Shown in pieces: positions 24,230 to 41,740 of a stretch of 64,000 nt of DNA. The translations under genes were made by a program, and so were the position numbers. Under the pieces are notes generated by a model. It was not told where the DNA came from, ran no database searches, and saw nothing but the letters and a program-made list of their open reading frames with translations. The stretch comes from Cavia porcellus (taxonomy: Eukaryota > Chordata > Mammalia > Rodentia > Caviidae). The stretch covers positions 19,125,501 to 19,189,500 of the forward strand of contig NW_026947492.1 of the NCBI RefSeq assembly GCF_034190915.1, written 5' to 3'. Positions within the stretch are counted from its first letter, which is position 1. Every line of letters starts with the position of its first letter.

Positions 24230-24975
24230 TTTTCTCCGTGTGAAAAATTACCCAAGACCTCTCCACTATTATTCAGTCGCTGGACACCTTTTTGGAGAAA
24301 TAAAAAAGATGGATTCAAAAATGAATAAAAAAGAATGAATTCAAGGTCAGGAAGCCACAAGAGCTTTCCCAGAGTTGCTTTTCCAGCAAGTCTTTTCAGG
24401 AGAAGGTGCAGGGACCCCGTGGTTTGTTAGAAGGCCGTGTCCCACTGCACCCAGCTCAGCCTCTGCACAGAGGCCGGACATCCGGAAGCCTCAGTGCGCA
24501 TGTCAGGTGCGAAGCCCTTGACCCTGGTCCGCCATGTTTCATAGTGTGGAGGGATATGTCTTCTCTTACCTATGGGCCCTCACTCAGATTAAGCAGCAAT
24601 TTCCTCTAATAAATGGACGCACCTCAAGACCATAATTTTAAGCAAAACAAATCAGACACACAAGTTTAAATATTGCATTGCTTCTCTTGCGTGAGAAACC
24701 AAAAGGGTAAAGTAAGGAGCAAAATGGAGGATAGTCTTGGGAAGCAGGAAGAACCTGTTCAAATGGGAAGATGAGCAAGGGAAAAGGGAGTGAGAAAAGC
24801 AGAGGGATTTAAAAAAAAAGAATGGAAACTAAGCTTTTGTAAATGGGGAGGGGAAAAGGGGTTGAAGGAAGGAGAGGGGGTGGGAACAAGGCATCGTGTA
24901 TAGGTAAAGATTCCCAGTGATGAATGTGAGCATTGTGTATGGAAAATATGTGCTAAAAAAAAAAAAAAAACTAAG
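24230..24975 (+). mobile_element. L1-derived remnant
   Basis: Sense-oriented, with motifs like TAAGCAAAACAAATCAGACA and a closing A tract at about 24955-24970. No intact frame. Confidence 0.5.
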
Positions 24976-25286
24976 AAGGAATTTGTAAAAAGCTGGGGAG
25001 AAAATGATCTCCATTAAGACTTTCTGAATAAAGCATTCTCTGCAAAGTTTTTTCAAACTGAGGCCATAAAGGAGACAGTTTAAGTGGAGGGACAAACCCA
25101 CCTGACCCTCACCAAGCCGGGACTCTTGTTAGTTACCAGCTCTTGCCTCTTGTCATTTAGGGCTGAGCCCCTCAGGGGAGGCAGGACTGGGGACCTCCAC
25201 CCTGACAACAGGATCCAGGACAGAAAGAAGGAAGAGCCTTAATCTCCCTCAAGCTCTCAATCAAAGTTCTACAGAGCTTCATGGGT

Positions 25287-25735
25287 GTGATGGTTGATTG
25301 TGTCAATTTGAGGAAATAATGTTCAACTAAATTGGCTCAGCATAATTCTGGATGTAGAAGACTCACCCTAGGGAGGATCATTGCCAGAATGGTATAAAAG
25401 GGAAAGGAAGAAGCAAAGATTGCTCCTGTTTCCTGCCTCGAGCTCCAGTCTTTGGTTTCAACTTGGATGTCATTTCCTGGCTTTCAGGATTGACTCTTCA
25501 GCTTTCCAGTGGAGACTCACCTGGGACACCACAGGGAGGTCCAGGCCTTTGGCCCTGGTGCACAGACAGACCTCTTGCACTCTCTTACAAAGGAAAGATA
25601 CTCAAATGCAAAAGTTATTTTAATGTGATAATTTGGAAGCTATATATAGATATAACTATTGACCATTCTGCGTATGATTTCATGGAACTCTTGAAAGGTA
25701 ATAGCAGTCACTTCCCTCTTTAATAAAGCAATAAA
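25287..25735 (+). mobile_element. ERVL-type LTR remnant
   Basis: Begins GTGATGGTTGATTGTGTCAA and contains CATAATTCTGGATGTAGAAG, typical of old ERVL-class LTRs; it fades out at its right end. Only LTR-like sequence is present, with no retroviral gene. Confidence 0.5.
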
Positions 25736-26302
25736 CAACAACCCACAGCTGATTTGCAGGTCAGATTCTTTGCCACAGCTTTCTGAAGCTGGTATTTTTA
25801 TATTTCAAGACCTCCTGGGGATTAAAGGGAAGATGTGTGAGTGGTGGGTCTCTGTCTGGCTGCCATAAATCCCTGTTTTTCTTCCAGGATCTCTGGCCCT
25901 TGTGTACCTCATTTAATTAAGAGGAGTCCCTTTTGGTTGTGATCGCTTCCTATCTTTGTGGTCCTTTCTCCAAAGCTAGTGAGGAATGTGCATTCTCGAC
26001 ATTAAATTCTGATACCTGTCTAATCTCCCAAACTCAGTGAAATCCATCACTAAAAAACTCAAACTCTGGTGCACTCCATGTCAGAAATGTTATCCTGAAT
26101 CCCAGAGCTATATGAAGCTGAGTTTTCTGGCTTAAAATTCAGAATCAAGGGAACAAGTTAGAAAGATTAAGTATACACTTCTATGCCAATAGTATGCTCA
26201 TTTCTTTGAAGTTTATTTAATTTTTACTACAACCTATTTATTAAAGGCCCTATTATAAAGTAGGGAAAAGTTGAGAATCTTTCCTTTGTGAGTCTAACCT
26301 CA

Positions 26303-26488
26303 TAATTAGGCATCTCACACACACCTATAGTCCGAGTACTTGGGAGGCTGAGGCAGGAGGATGGCAAGTTCAAGTCCCACCTGGGCAATTTAGCAAGCCC
26401 AAAAATAAACTCGAAAAATAAAACCAGCGTTGGAGCTGGAGCTCACTGTGAAGGGCTTGTGTTTATTCCTCAGTACAAAAACAAAAGT
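26303..26488 (+). mobile_element. B1-ID dimeric SINE, diverged
   Basis: A 7SL-type left half with CTTGGGAGGCTGAGGCAGGA is joined to an ID-like right half (GGAGCTGGAGCTCACTG...CCTCAGTAC). On its antisense strand it supplies an AATAAA to TMEM218. Confidence 0.8.
26462..26467 (-). terminator. Candidate TMEM218 polyadenylation signal inside a SINE
   Basis: AATAAA on the minus strand, 0.4 kb past the TMEM218 stop and inside the antisense strand of a B1-type SINE. Further AATAAA motifs on the same strand are at 26237-26242 and 26212-26217, so I cannot say which is used. Confidence 0.3.
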
Positions 26489-26875
26489 TACAAAAATTTA
26501 CATACTGTGTTATTAAAAAGATTCTTCTACTGGACAGCAGAAGCCAAAATACTCCAAAATCTACTTACTAATAACCACTGAAAATCTGCTCTAAGCAGAT
26601 AATTATTGTTTCTCTTTCCAAATGTGAAATTCCTAAAGCACAGAGAGCAAGATGACAATATTCCTTTCCAGTGGGTGTGACTGTGTCCCCCAGACCATGT
26701 TGCAACCCTGTTTGTAGAGTCCAAGGCTCAGGACAGTTATCTTGGTGAGCATGGACAGTTCCTTACTCTTCAGGCACAAAGGCTGTAAAAACAGGGCTTG
26801 AAGAGTGGCTTTCTGTGCACTGATGCATCCACACGGAGGCCGGGAGGCCACGGGACTCCATTTCCCAAACAGCGC

Positions 26876-31577
<4,702 letters not shown>

Positions 31578-32395
31578 TCATTTAATTGAAATGTGGTCTG
31601 TGGGTTCCAGTGTGTTTTCTTCCCCCTGCCCACAGTGGAAGGCTGAACTCTGCCTGCTACAAAACCATCACGGGGGACCCTTAGAAGGCGCCAGGGCTGG
31701 GAGCTCCAGCACCCAAGCAGAGGCTGAAGCTTGCAGGTTCAATTCAGTTTGGACTCTGACTCACCAGGCGATCCCAAGACAGGAATTTTCACTGCATTCT
31801 CAGAGTTCTTATTCACCAAAGAAAGAAAATGCCCATCCTTAAAGAGGAGGAAGAACAGTTATCAATATTTTTGGGTGTTTACTCTGTGCTAAATATTTTA
31901 TAAATATGTCTCCTAAAACCACGGCAGGAAGCCCCAAGGAAGATATTACTGTATCTATATTATAGGTGTCAGTGCAGCCTAACTACAAAGGGCACAGGTT
32001 TGTTTCCTCGTTAGTGCGCTGTGACAACAAAACTCCTCTCACAGTCTCACACTGGCATGGGCAGGGCGAGCTGTCCTGGGATCTATGAGGCCCTCCCTGG
32101 TCTCTTCTGCTCCCGGTGGCTCAAACTGCTCCTTGCTTTGTGACTCAAACTCCAATCTGTCTCATCTCCATCTCCACCGCCTTCTCTGTTTCTGTTTGCT
32201 TCTTGTCTGTCCATTAAATATTTTTCACTGGACTTAAGTCTGCACAATAACCTGGTATGGTCTTATCACCAGATTCTTAATTATATCTGTAAAGACTCTT
32301 TTGCCAACTAAGGCCACATTCACATATTCTAGACGTTAGAATATGGATTTATCATTTGTTTTGCTACATTGTTTTAGGAAATTTTTAATTTGTGT

Positions 32396-32538
32396 TTTTC
32401 TGAGACAGGGTCTTTCTAGGTAGTTCAAATTAGCTTTGAACTAAATACATAGCCCCAGCTGGCCACAAACTCACAATGACCCTCCTGCCTCTGCCTTCCG
32501 AGTGCTGGGGTTATAGGCATGCGCCACCACACTTGGCT
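32396..32538 (-). mobile_element. B1-type SINE
   Basis: Antisense copy with TGAGACAGGGTCTTTCTAGG, GAGTGCTGGGGTTATAGGCA and CCACACTTGGCT. Confidence 0.88.
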
Positions 32539-33860
32539 TGCACATATCTTTTGGGGAGCCCCCATTCAACTCCCCACAGGGTAACTGCGAGTACCCCCGC
32601 CCCATTTTGCTTTTCCATGTCAGGGATGATTTTAAGCAAACAAATTCTTTCTTAGGTTGCTGTTTTTCTTTACTATGATTATTTAAGTATGAAAATATTA
32701 TCTATGAGAAGGTGTGTTACAAAGTTACTGAAAAAGAAGCTTTAAATGTCAACTGCTAAAATTAAAAAAAATCACATTTATTTGGTCACATACATTCTGT
32801 ACTTCCCCAGAATGACACATCATACAGCAGGGTATGACGAGTCAGGACAGCAAAGGCAGACATGTCCAGGCAGAAGTGAGGGCCGTCTGCCCTGCGCTCC
32901 GGGGAAAAAAGGGCTGCAGGAACTAAAATGGTTCTGTTTTGTAGTCCCGGGACTGAGCTCAAGGTCTTATGCACGCTGGACAAGTACTCTGTACCTTCCT
33001 CTCTACCATTTGCATGTTTTACTCGCTCGCTGATGGTTTCTTTTTCTAAGACAATAAACTTACGAGGGTGTAAATTTTGTATTTTCCACACCCTGGTACG
33101 TATTCCCAGTTTGTTATGTGCAGAAGTTATGTGCAATAAATATTTGTTGAATGAATACAGGAAGCAGGGTCACCAAGTCTGCAAGTCAGGTGAGGGAGTA
33201 CCAAGGTCACATCAGGGTTCAGAGAGGTGACTCACTCCCAAGAAACGCGCTGGCCAGGGCTAACAGTGGAAGTGACCATGGAGATGCTCAATAAATGGAA
33301 TTTAAACATTGAATACATAGAGACCAGTGAAGGAAAATCCTCAAGTTCCCGAAACAAAACTGTAACTCAGCCTGAGTGCAAGCAGGAGCTAAGGTCACGG
33401 GTGTGAGAGGTCCTGGTGCCAGGCACATCCCCACCAGGCCGCCAGGCCTGGCCAGAGGAGGCCTCAGGCCCAGAATGAGACTGGACCGTGGATAGTGTAC
33501 CATGCTGTGCCACAAAGGTTGACCTGGGTTTTGAAACAGGATCTGAAAAATTTGCTAAGAAGCTGGAAGAGAGCTGGCCAAGTGCTTCTGACCATGGGTG
33601 GAAAGACAAACAAACAAAAATGCTAACCCAAAAGAAATTTGAATCGCAGGCAAGTTTAGGGTTCTCATCACATTGTCAAGGCAGTATTGATATCTGCTGA
33701 CATGAAAACTAGACTGAAAGAGAGAAACCCATGCTATCCCAGCAGAGATGAAACCGAAGCCTCTGTTAGGGTGCCACGGCAGGTGGACAGGTAGGAGTCC
33801 TTTAAGAGTAAGCATAAAGGAAAGATGCTTTTAGACATATGAATTCTGACATGGGCTTAC

Positions 33861-33994
33861 TTCTCAATATCCCTTTCAAAGAGCTCTTCGGAGATGTGCT
33901 TCAGCAAGAAGGAAAATGAACCCACAGAGGAGGCATAAGATACAAGGAGAGTGTAAGGGGACATCAAACCAGCCGATGTTGTCTATGGAGATTC
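33861..33994 (-). CDS. Candidate upstream exon of TMEM218 (5'UTR or N-terminal extension)
   Basis: On the minus strand a 134-bp block is flanked by a good acceptor (TTTCTGTGATTACAG) and a donor (GTAAGC). Spliced to the first TMEM218 coding exon, AA at its end plus G make a Lys codon directly before the TMEM218 ATG. An ATG inside the block then opens a frame of 35 codons, starting MSPYTLLVSYASSVGSFSF and ending HISEELFERDIEK, that runs without a stop into MAGTVLG. An in-frame TAG lies seven codons before that ATG. It may be a normal 5'UTR exon with a chance open frame, or a longer isoform. I do not recognise the peptide. Confidence 0.5.
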
Positions 33995-34950
33995 CTGTAA
34001 TCACAGAAATGAACAATTTTTTTAGTGGTTAGCAAATAAGGAAGAACTAAATATTACTCAACACTCACATGGAAGAAGGGAAAGAACAGTTCAAAGTCAA
34101 AGCGGTCTACAGACATTCCTTAGCTCTGCAAGAGGTAAGAATTAATGATTCTCTATCAGGGTTTTATTAGGCTATGTATACATGCTGCTTTTTTTTTTTT
34201 AAAAAAAAAAAGGTAGACAAGTATAAACAAAAGAAATAAATGAATAACTTCCACACTCATACAATGAAAAAAAGTAAAGGAAGAAAAGCAAAGGGGGAAT
34301 TGGGGAAGAACAAAGCAAGGAAAAGTAAAAATACAAAATACGATTGAAATCTAAAACCAAATACAACAATAGCTACAGTAAATGCAAACAGACTATTGAA
34401 AGGCTTTCATTTTTAAAAAATAAAAACAGCTCTCTATAAAAGGTGCACAAAAAGCAGAGTGAAAGTAAAATTTAAAAACACACAAAAGCATACTAACAAA
34501 GAAGATACCAGGGGAAGGAGGGCACAGAGAAACGTTCAATAGGTTCAGAGTTCTAGCTTTGTAAGATGAAGAAGATTTGGATCTGTCTTACAAAAATGTA
34601 AACATTCTTCCACTGAGCCACATCTTTAGTGAAAAATGTAAATATTCTGAATACTTAAAATTGATTTGGGTAATAAATTTTGTATGTTTTTACTACAATT
34701 TAAAAAGTTAAAACAGTTCGTAAAGCAATATAAGTATTAAGAAAAATGCATACAATTTTGAAGAATATTAATAGGAACTGTCACCAAAGATACAACTTGA
34801 AACAAATATAAACCTAACAATGTAGCTTTCAAATATACAAAGCAAAAACTGACTTAAGCACTGCAATAAATGAACATGCTCAGAATTTCAGTGGAAAATT
34901 TGGGTATACTTGCATCAAATCTAATAGTTAAAACAAATAAAAACAAGAAC

Positions 34951-35137
34951 AGCCAGGTATGGTGGCATACCCCTTTAGTTCCAGCACTAAGGGAGGCTGA
35001 GGCAGGAGAACCACAAGTTTGAGCCCAGTCTGGGTAACTTAGCAAGACTTTGTCTTGAAATAAAAAATAAAAGGGCTGGGGATACAGCTCAGTGGTAGAG
35101 TGCCCCTGGGTTGAATCTCCAGTACTGAAAATGACAG
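34951..35137 (+). mobile_element. B1-ID dimeric SINE
   Basis: Well preserved: a 7SL-type left half (GGAGGCTGAGGCAGGAGAA), an A-rich linker, then GGGCTGGGGATACAGCTCAG and GGTTGAATCTCCAGTAC. Confidence 0.9.
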
Positions 35138-36167
35138 TGGAAAAAAAAGCACAAATATTGACACAGAAAACATCTGAATGATCTATATGTGAAATGCAGC
35201 TCAACTTGGTCATCAAAAAATTGCAAATAGAAACCAAAATTTAGTACTTCTCCACACCCACCCGAATAGCTACAATGAATATGATAGACAACATAAAGGG
35301 ACAGCAATGACAAAGAATCATAGAACCCCCGTCCACTGCTGGTAAGAGGATCAACTGTTACCACTGCTGCGAAGACCTGGTAATGTCTATTAGCTGGACA
35401 TTCACACACCTAGATCCACCTCTTCAATTCCTAGGAGGATTCCTGACAAGTTAGACACATACAGAAATTCACTGCTCCTTCCCATTGGGGAAAGATCTAT
35501 CTCCCTACTTCCTATCACCTATATTTTATTTTGTACTTTATATAGTATTTATAAGAGAGAAACCATGCAATCTTTAAACATATATGTCAATTCATTTCAC
35601 TTAACATTATGGCCTCAAAGTTCACCTATTTTCCTATAAATGACTCAAGTTTATCTTTCTTCGTGGCAGAGTAATAGTTGTGTGTAAATGCCACATTTTC
35701 TTTACTCATTCATCTGAATGGACGTATGAGAGAGGAAGAGAGGGACAAAGGGGATGAAAAAAGGAATTAAGATATATTATGTACAGGTACCAACTCCACA
35801 TGAGAAATGTAAACATTACTGCATGTACTAATAAACAAACGATACCTCACTGCAATAATTTTGAAAAGTTACAGAAGGAAATAACCCACAAATCCACTAA
35901 AAGAATCGATCAAGTGTGGTATTATACAATCTATTCATTTATCAACAAAATAGCATAAATAAATGTGAGCCTATCACTGTATCCAATGATGGAGGTACTT
36001 TTTTCATAAGTATTAAGTAAAGAAGATAAAAGTAAAATAGTTCATAATATAAGATTCATTTATAATGTTTAAAAAACAGGCCAAAGTACTTTGGGAGGCC
36101 AAGAAGTCAGGAGTCTGTTTACTCTGCAGAACATAGTGATTAGGAGTGTTGATGTGCTAATTGTGTT

Positions 36168-36580
36168 CGTTATTTTTCTTGTCATGAGACAAAATGCCCT
36201 ACACCCAGAAGTTAAGGGAGAAAAGGTTTTTTCACTTCCTAGTTTGTAGAGGTTTCAGTTTAGATTGCTGGCTCCAAGGCAGGATGGCATGGCACAGGGG
36301 CACCATGGGGGAGAAACAGTCCAGGGCAGAGCAGGCGGGAGGCAGCAGGAATGCACAGCCTCCCTTTCCCTTTTATCCCACCAGGCTACAATCCTTAGCC
36401 ACACCCCAAGACCCACCACCAGACCTACCCCGAACTAATCAGTGGGTTAATTTAATACCACCGCCCTTCATCTCGCCCTTCATCACGTATCACGCATCCG
36501 AGATCCAGCCAGCTCTGAAAAGCCCCACCTATGAGGGCACGAAGCTTTGGGAAGACATATAGAACTCAGCCATAACACTG
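36168..36580 (-). mobile_element. MaLR-type LTR
   Basis: Antisense copy with GAGACAAAATGCCCTACACC, AGAGGTTTCAGTTTAGATTG, GCAGGATGGCATGGCAC and AAAGCCCCACCTATGAGGGC. Related copies lie at 47800, 56968 and 58383. Confidence 0.65.
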
Positions 36581-37060
36581 CTATAACTCTGTTTCTTGAT
36601 CTGTGTATTACTGATTTTGCTCATTTCTGTAAACCACAGCTAGCTACACATTTAGGACTTGTATATTTACCTGTGTGTTACACTTCATTAGAAAGTTTAA
36701 AGAATCTTAAGAGGCCTATCAGCCAAATGTAATATGCAGACCCAGTTTGAGTCTTGATTCAAACCAAGCACTTGTAAAAAATCTTTTATGACTGAGGAAA
36801 TTAGAACAGGCTGAATATTTGACATTAAGTAAAAAAGTTTTTTTTTAAACATTGAAGATTTTCTGTGGTACACATATGTACAGATGCAGGTATAAAAAAT
36901 TACCGGTAACAGAAATTGTGTGCAGGAATTTGAAAGGGGCCAATATGAAATAAAACTGGCCACAAGCTAATTATTGAAGCTAGGTGATGAATGTGTGGGT
37001 ATTCACTAGGATATTTTTCTTTATCTTAGAATATGTTCGAATCTTTCATAGTAAAAAGAG

Positions 37061-37438
37061 TTATGGTTTATACGATGTCTCACTAATACGTTTGTATGTT
37101 TGTGGGTGAGGCTTTTTGGAAGGTGACCAGATCATGGGTGTGTGATGCACTTAATTGGTCCACTGATGGGTTTATAGCTGGGTACCATGTTCAGAGGTGA
37201 GGCGGGATAGACAGAGTTAGCTGGCCGGGAAATACACACAGCTTCCTCCTCCCTTGATTGATCTCTGCTTCCTGCCTGTCCTCCCATGAACTATTCCCCT
37301 GCTGCCGTGCCCCTCTGCCTTGGAATGGCCAATTATGAGCTGAAACTTCTACAAACTGTGAGGAAAAATAAACCCCTCTTCCTTAAACTTGTGGGTGTTG
37401 GGTATTTTGTTTCAGCAATGAGAAAGTAACTAAGACAA
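37061..37438 (+). mobile_element. MaLR-type LTR
   Basis: Sense copy, about 380 bp: it starts TTATGGTTTATACGATGTCT, has AATAAACCCCTCTTCC near the 3' end and closes AGAAAGTAACTAAGACA. LTR only. Confidence 0.65.
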
Positions 37439-39375
37439 AAGATATATCTGTATATGTATATAAGTATGTATAAATATAACACAGGATTTGTAAGATTTTT
37501 ATAGCTAAAATTATAAAACTTTATTCAAAGACATTTTACTTTAAAAGTACCTGGACAGAGCAATCAAGCAGCCCTGAAAAGAGAAAAAACCCATGGGCCT
37601 AGATGGGATGGTTTGATGAAATGATCTCAATTTTCCTTAATCTATAAATTTAATGTATTCTAATCAAAATCTGAAGCACTTTTTTTTGTGTGTGGAACAT
37701 GGAAACAAATCCTAAATTCACACGAAAAAAGTAAAAACCCAAGAATAGCCAGAACAATTTTGAGAACTAGGATGGCAACTTGCCTTTCTTGTTACCAACT
37801 GCCACAAGCTACATTATGAAACCAAGGTAATTAAAACAGTGTGATGATGGCTCAAAGACACATGGACCAGTGGCATCAAATGAGGAACCCAGGAACAGAT
37901 CCGTGCATTTGTGAGAACATCATGCGGAAAGGAAGCGACTGTGTGATTCACGCGGTGGAGGGCCGCGTACGCGGTGGTGGGAGGAGTGATTACCCAACCG
38001 GAAAATAATAAAATCCGACCTCTCCTCTGTATCACATTCAGAAGCCAATTTTAAATGGAAGTGATTTATGATGAAATAGCATATGTTTAAATACACAAAT
38101 GTTCAGGCTGACTACGCTAGAATACATAATGAAGTACAGTAGTCAGATGCTCGCACCTAAACTTAGAATCCCCACAAATGCAAGCGCTACGCACGCAGTC
38201 TATGCAGGTGTGTTGTACTGGCAGCTCAAATACCACGAGCTGTGCTGCCTTCGGTTATGTGATTTTTCTAGAGTGAGGAACAACTCTTGTTAAAGTTCCA
38301 AACCACAAATTAGTATAATTCTCTCTTGATTTACATTAGAGTTACATTCCTGGAAATTTTACTATATTAAACTGTGCCAAAAAATACATTATGTTAATAC
38401 AAAAAAATAGAGTTAAGTTCTAGGCCCAGATAATTATAAATGAATATCCTGTGGGATACTCAAAAGCCATGCAGGATACAGGGTAATTCTTCACTTGAGA
38501 CTGTTCCATCCATTACCCGCGTCCAGAATGTTCCATCCAGAATACCCATGTCCCAAGCCCTGCTCAGCAAACCCCACGACCCCCTTTCCAATCAGTCATA
38601 ACTAAATATGCCTTGCAAATTCCAAAATGCACGCCAGGGCTGGTACCACCCCCTAGGGGAACTACTGTCTGAGAAAAACTGTTCTCTATGAAGATATACA
38701 TACAAGGATTGCCATGATAGCTCTGTTAATTAAAGAAAAAGCAGGAAAAAAAGCTAAATGAAATGTTCATTAATAAGGGAACAGATACAATATATACTAA
38801 TGACAAACATCTAAAATGAATAAACTTGATCTTTACATTTTGACACAAATGTATCTCAGAGTGTTAGTGATAAAAGTGCAAAAGGAAAGCCCTAGTTTAT
38901 CATTAGCTGTGTTTTAAAATTAATTGAAAATCTAAATTACATACACTGCCTGTGATTTACATACACAGAGCAAAAGTAAGAAACCCTGGAAATGAAAGAC
39001 GCACGATTTCCGAGGTGTCTTCCTGTGGGGACGGATGGGAGCAGGAAAAGGACCAGAGGGACCTGAGCTAAGGTCGTGATCTTTTATTTTTCTGAAATGA
39101 AAAACTTTAGTGGATGTGCCAGAAAGCTAACATGGATTAGTCTGATTGGCAAAGCATAGCTATTTATTACATTACCCAATGTAATATTCTCTAGATAATT
39201 CTTAAATTTTAAAAAGATGAATAGTAACAAGGTGCCCATGAATTTGGATCAGAACTCAGGGATGTGTGACCAATTAGAAGACCACAGCAATCTTCCAGAT
39301 GTCAGATGATAAGAATCTGAGCTCATCTTACCTGTGGAAATGGGAAGGAGTCAAGGGACAAGTGATTCAGGTTTT

Positions 39376-39527
39376 GGGCCAGGTATGGTGGCATGCGTGT
39401 ATAATCCCAGCACTCAGGAGGCTGAAGCAGGAGGATTGCCACAAGGTCAAGGGTAGCCTGGGCTATGTGGGGAGTTCAAGGCCAGTCAGAAGTAGTAGTA
39501 TCTTAAAATAAAATTAAATAAAATAAA
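39376..39527 (+). mobile_element. B1-type SINE
   Basis: Begins GGCCAGGTATGGTGGCATGC, then CAGCACTCAGGAGGCTGAAG, ending in an AAAT-rich tail. A more decayed relative follows at about 39590-39700. Confidence 0.88.
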
Positions 39528-39701
39528 TGACTCAGGTGTCTAGTTTGCTTAACTGAGCTAATAGTACGGTTGCTAAGACAATAACTAAGCCAGAAATGGT
39601 AGGATGTTCCTATAATCCCAGCAATGAGGAGACTGACACAGAAAGATCTCTGTAGTGCCAGTCAGGTCTGCTCAGTGGGACCGTCTCAAACACATACATG
39701 T

Positions 39702-39703
<2 letters not shown>

Positions 39704-39739
<36 letters not shown>
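39704..39739. repeat. (TG)n microsatellite
   Basis: 18 TG units before an antisense ID SINE. Confidence 0.97.
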
Positions 39740-39740
<1 letters not shown>

Positions 39741-39763
39741 ATGTGCATGCATTAACTAGTGCT

Positions 39764-39878
39764 TTTTTTTTTTTTTTTTTGTCTTTTTCCTTTTTATTGG
39801 TACCGGGGATCAAACTAACTCACGACTGCCTGCTTGCAAGGTAGGCACTTATGCCGCTGAGCTAAATCCCCAGCCCCC
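39764..39878 (-). mobile_element. ID-type SINE
   Basis: Antisense copy beginning with a T tract and GTCTTTTTCC, ending CCCCAGCCCCC. Target duplication AACTAGTGCT at 39754-39763 and 39879-39888. It sits next to a (TG)n microsatellite at 39704-39739. Confidence 0.92.
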
Positions 39879-40433
39879 AACTAGTGCTCTTTTGAATGTT
39901 ACACCTGCAGGCCCTGGAACAGCTCTCACACTTAGAATACATGATAGATAAACGGTAGTTAAAGCTTGGTCAAATGGTAAAGCTGTACTACTAGAAACTA
40001 GATGCTTACACCCTCAGGAGACACTGGGTTCCATACACGGTATGCCTTTAATTCGATTCACAGCTCCAGGCTCTTCTAAAGATAAGGCAGATCACTTGAT
40101 AACCAAACCAGCACTTTCTTACTAAGGATAGAAAGGAGGCCTGGATGTATTGCTGTTCTAGAGAAGCAAACATCTGGTCATTCTAGGTTGTTAATTCTAA
40201 GTGAGGATAATAGTTGTAGCTCCTTATTAGAATAGTGATATTATTTAGAGTCACACTGGATACAAGGTGAAGTATTCTTACTGAATACTTAGTACTTCCT
40301 CAAATCTTCTTCGAAAATTGATAGTTTAGTCAACTTGATTTCAAAAGTAAGTCCACTTAGTTAATATTCATGGCAATGAAAACAAGTAAACTAGAATAGG
40401 AATAGGAATACACACACACACATACAAGCACAC

Positions 40434-40565
40434 CAGATATATCTAGTGGTCTGTGCTTATAATCCCAGCATTCTGATGGATGAGGTAAGAGGATCATGGG
40501 GCTTTGAGCACAGTGAGCTCAAAGCCACTGAACTGCATAGCAAGACTCTCTCTCAAAAAACAAAC
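40434..40565 (+). mobile_element. Decayed B1-type SINE
   Basis: TATAATCCCAGCATTCTGAT and CTCTCTCAAAAAACAAAC remain. Confidence 0.7.
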
Positions 40566-41740
40566 AGTCCCCAAAACTGTCTCTCCCAATCTGAACACCT
40601 TGTTTGTAGTTGACAAGAACGACTACCGGGCCATCTTTTTCCCTCTATGCTCCATGCCACAAGGTCTTTCCATGAATGTTTCTTCGGACCCCTTTGGATA
40701 TGCGTGTAGTGTGTGCTTTTCCTAAAGCTAGTTCTACAGGCCCTTTCATCCAGCTCTGTGGGAAAACTGAGAGAGGCTTACAGGTGATTGAACTACTGGA
40801 TAAGGTAAGCACTCACGACAGGGTCAGGGTCCTGAGGGCACCAACAGCCATGATAAGATGACTTAGGGGCCAAGACAAACGGAGATGTCAGGGAGGACAG
40901 TATGGCTAGGGGCCCTCGCTCCTGGGTGACACCTCACCCATTCCTCACTGACGCTCCCATTCCCACTCCTCACTGACGCTCAAGTCCTTGACTGCAGCAG
41001 AAAATGGATTACCAGAGTGAGTGGTCCTTCTGGAGTAATCCCTTTCGATTTTCTTTGTAGCTGGTCCTAAGGCTTAAAGTAGGACTAGGTGACTTTCATT
41101 CTTTTATTTTTCTCCTATAAATACTTCACTATCATTGAATTTTAAAACAGTAAGAAAACGCCTTACTTTTGTTAATAAAATAACATGCGCGGGGAGCGGG
41201 GTTAAATGCCAAGCTATTCAAATGCCACCATAACCCTAGCTGTCAACACGCAGATGAAAGGGGGCTCCCTGGCTCCTGACCCTGACTTTGCCCCTCTCTT
41301 CCTGGCCTGGGCTCCAGTCTGAAGCTCCCAAGGGTGTGGAGGACCCTGCTTCTCTCCGCCCTCCGAAAGGAAACGCTGCCCCACGCCTTAGCCGCAGAAT
41401 GGCCCCCCCCCACGCCGTCCGCCCCCCCCCCCCACTCCGGGATTAAGACCGATTAAGGTTTCACACAAAAGGTATGGCAATCGGGCACTGGTCTTTGACT
41501 TTCTTAAGAGCACGAAACAAAACTTTCTTATCAGTGCCAAATTAAATATTGTCTAGTCGCCAGGCCTTGGATCCAGACCCACAGTGAGCGTGGTCTGCTG
41601 GATTCGTGCACCGCCCGCCCGCTCCTTCAATCGGAGCAGCCTGAGCCCCAGCTCTTGTTCCCTCTCCCGTCACAGCCGCCCCGCTTTCCTCCTTCCCGCT
41701 CGGGTCACCAATTCCCCAGCACCGCGGGGCCTGCACTCAC

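Larger units (their letters stand above)
22606..26210. other. Convergent intergenic region between SLC37A2 and TMEM218
   Basis: No gene is seen. Repeats explain much of it: a B1-type SINE at about 23648-23810, an L1-derived 3' end at about 24230-24975 closing in an A tract, and an ERVL-type LTR remnant at about 25287-25735. The remainder is AT-rich unique sequence. Confidence 0.6.
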
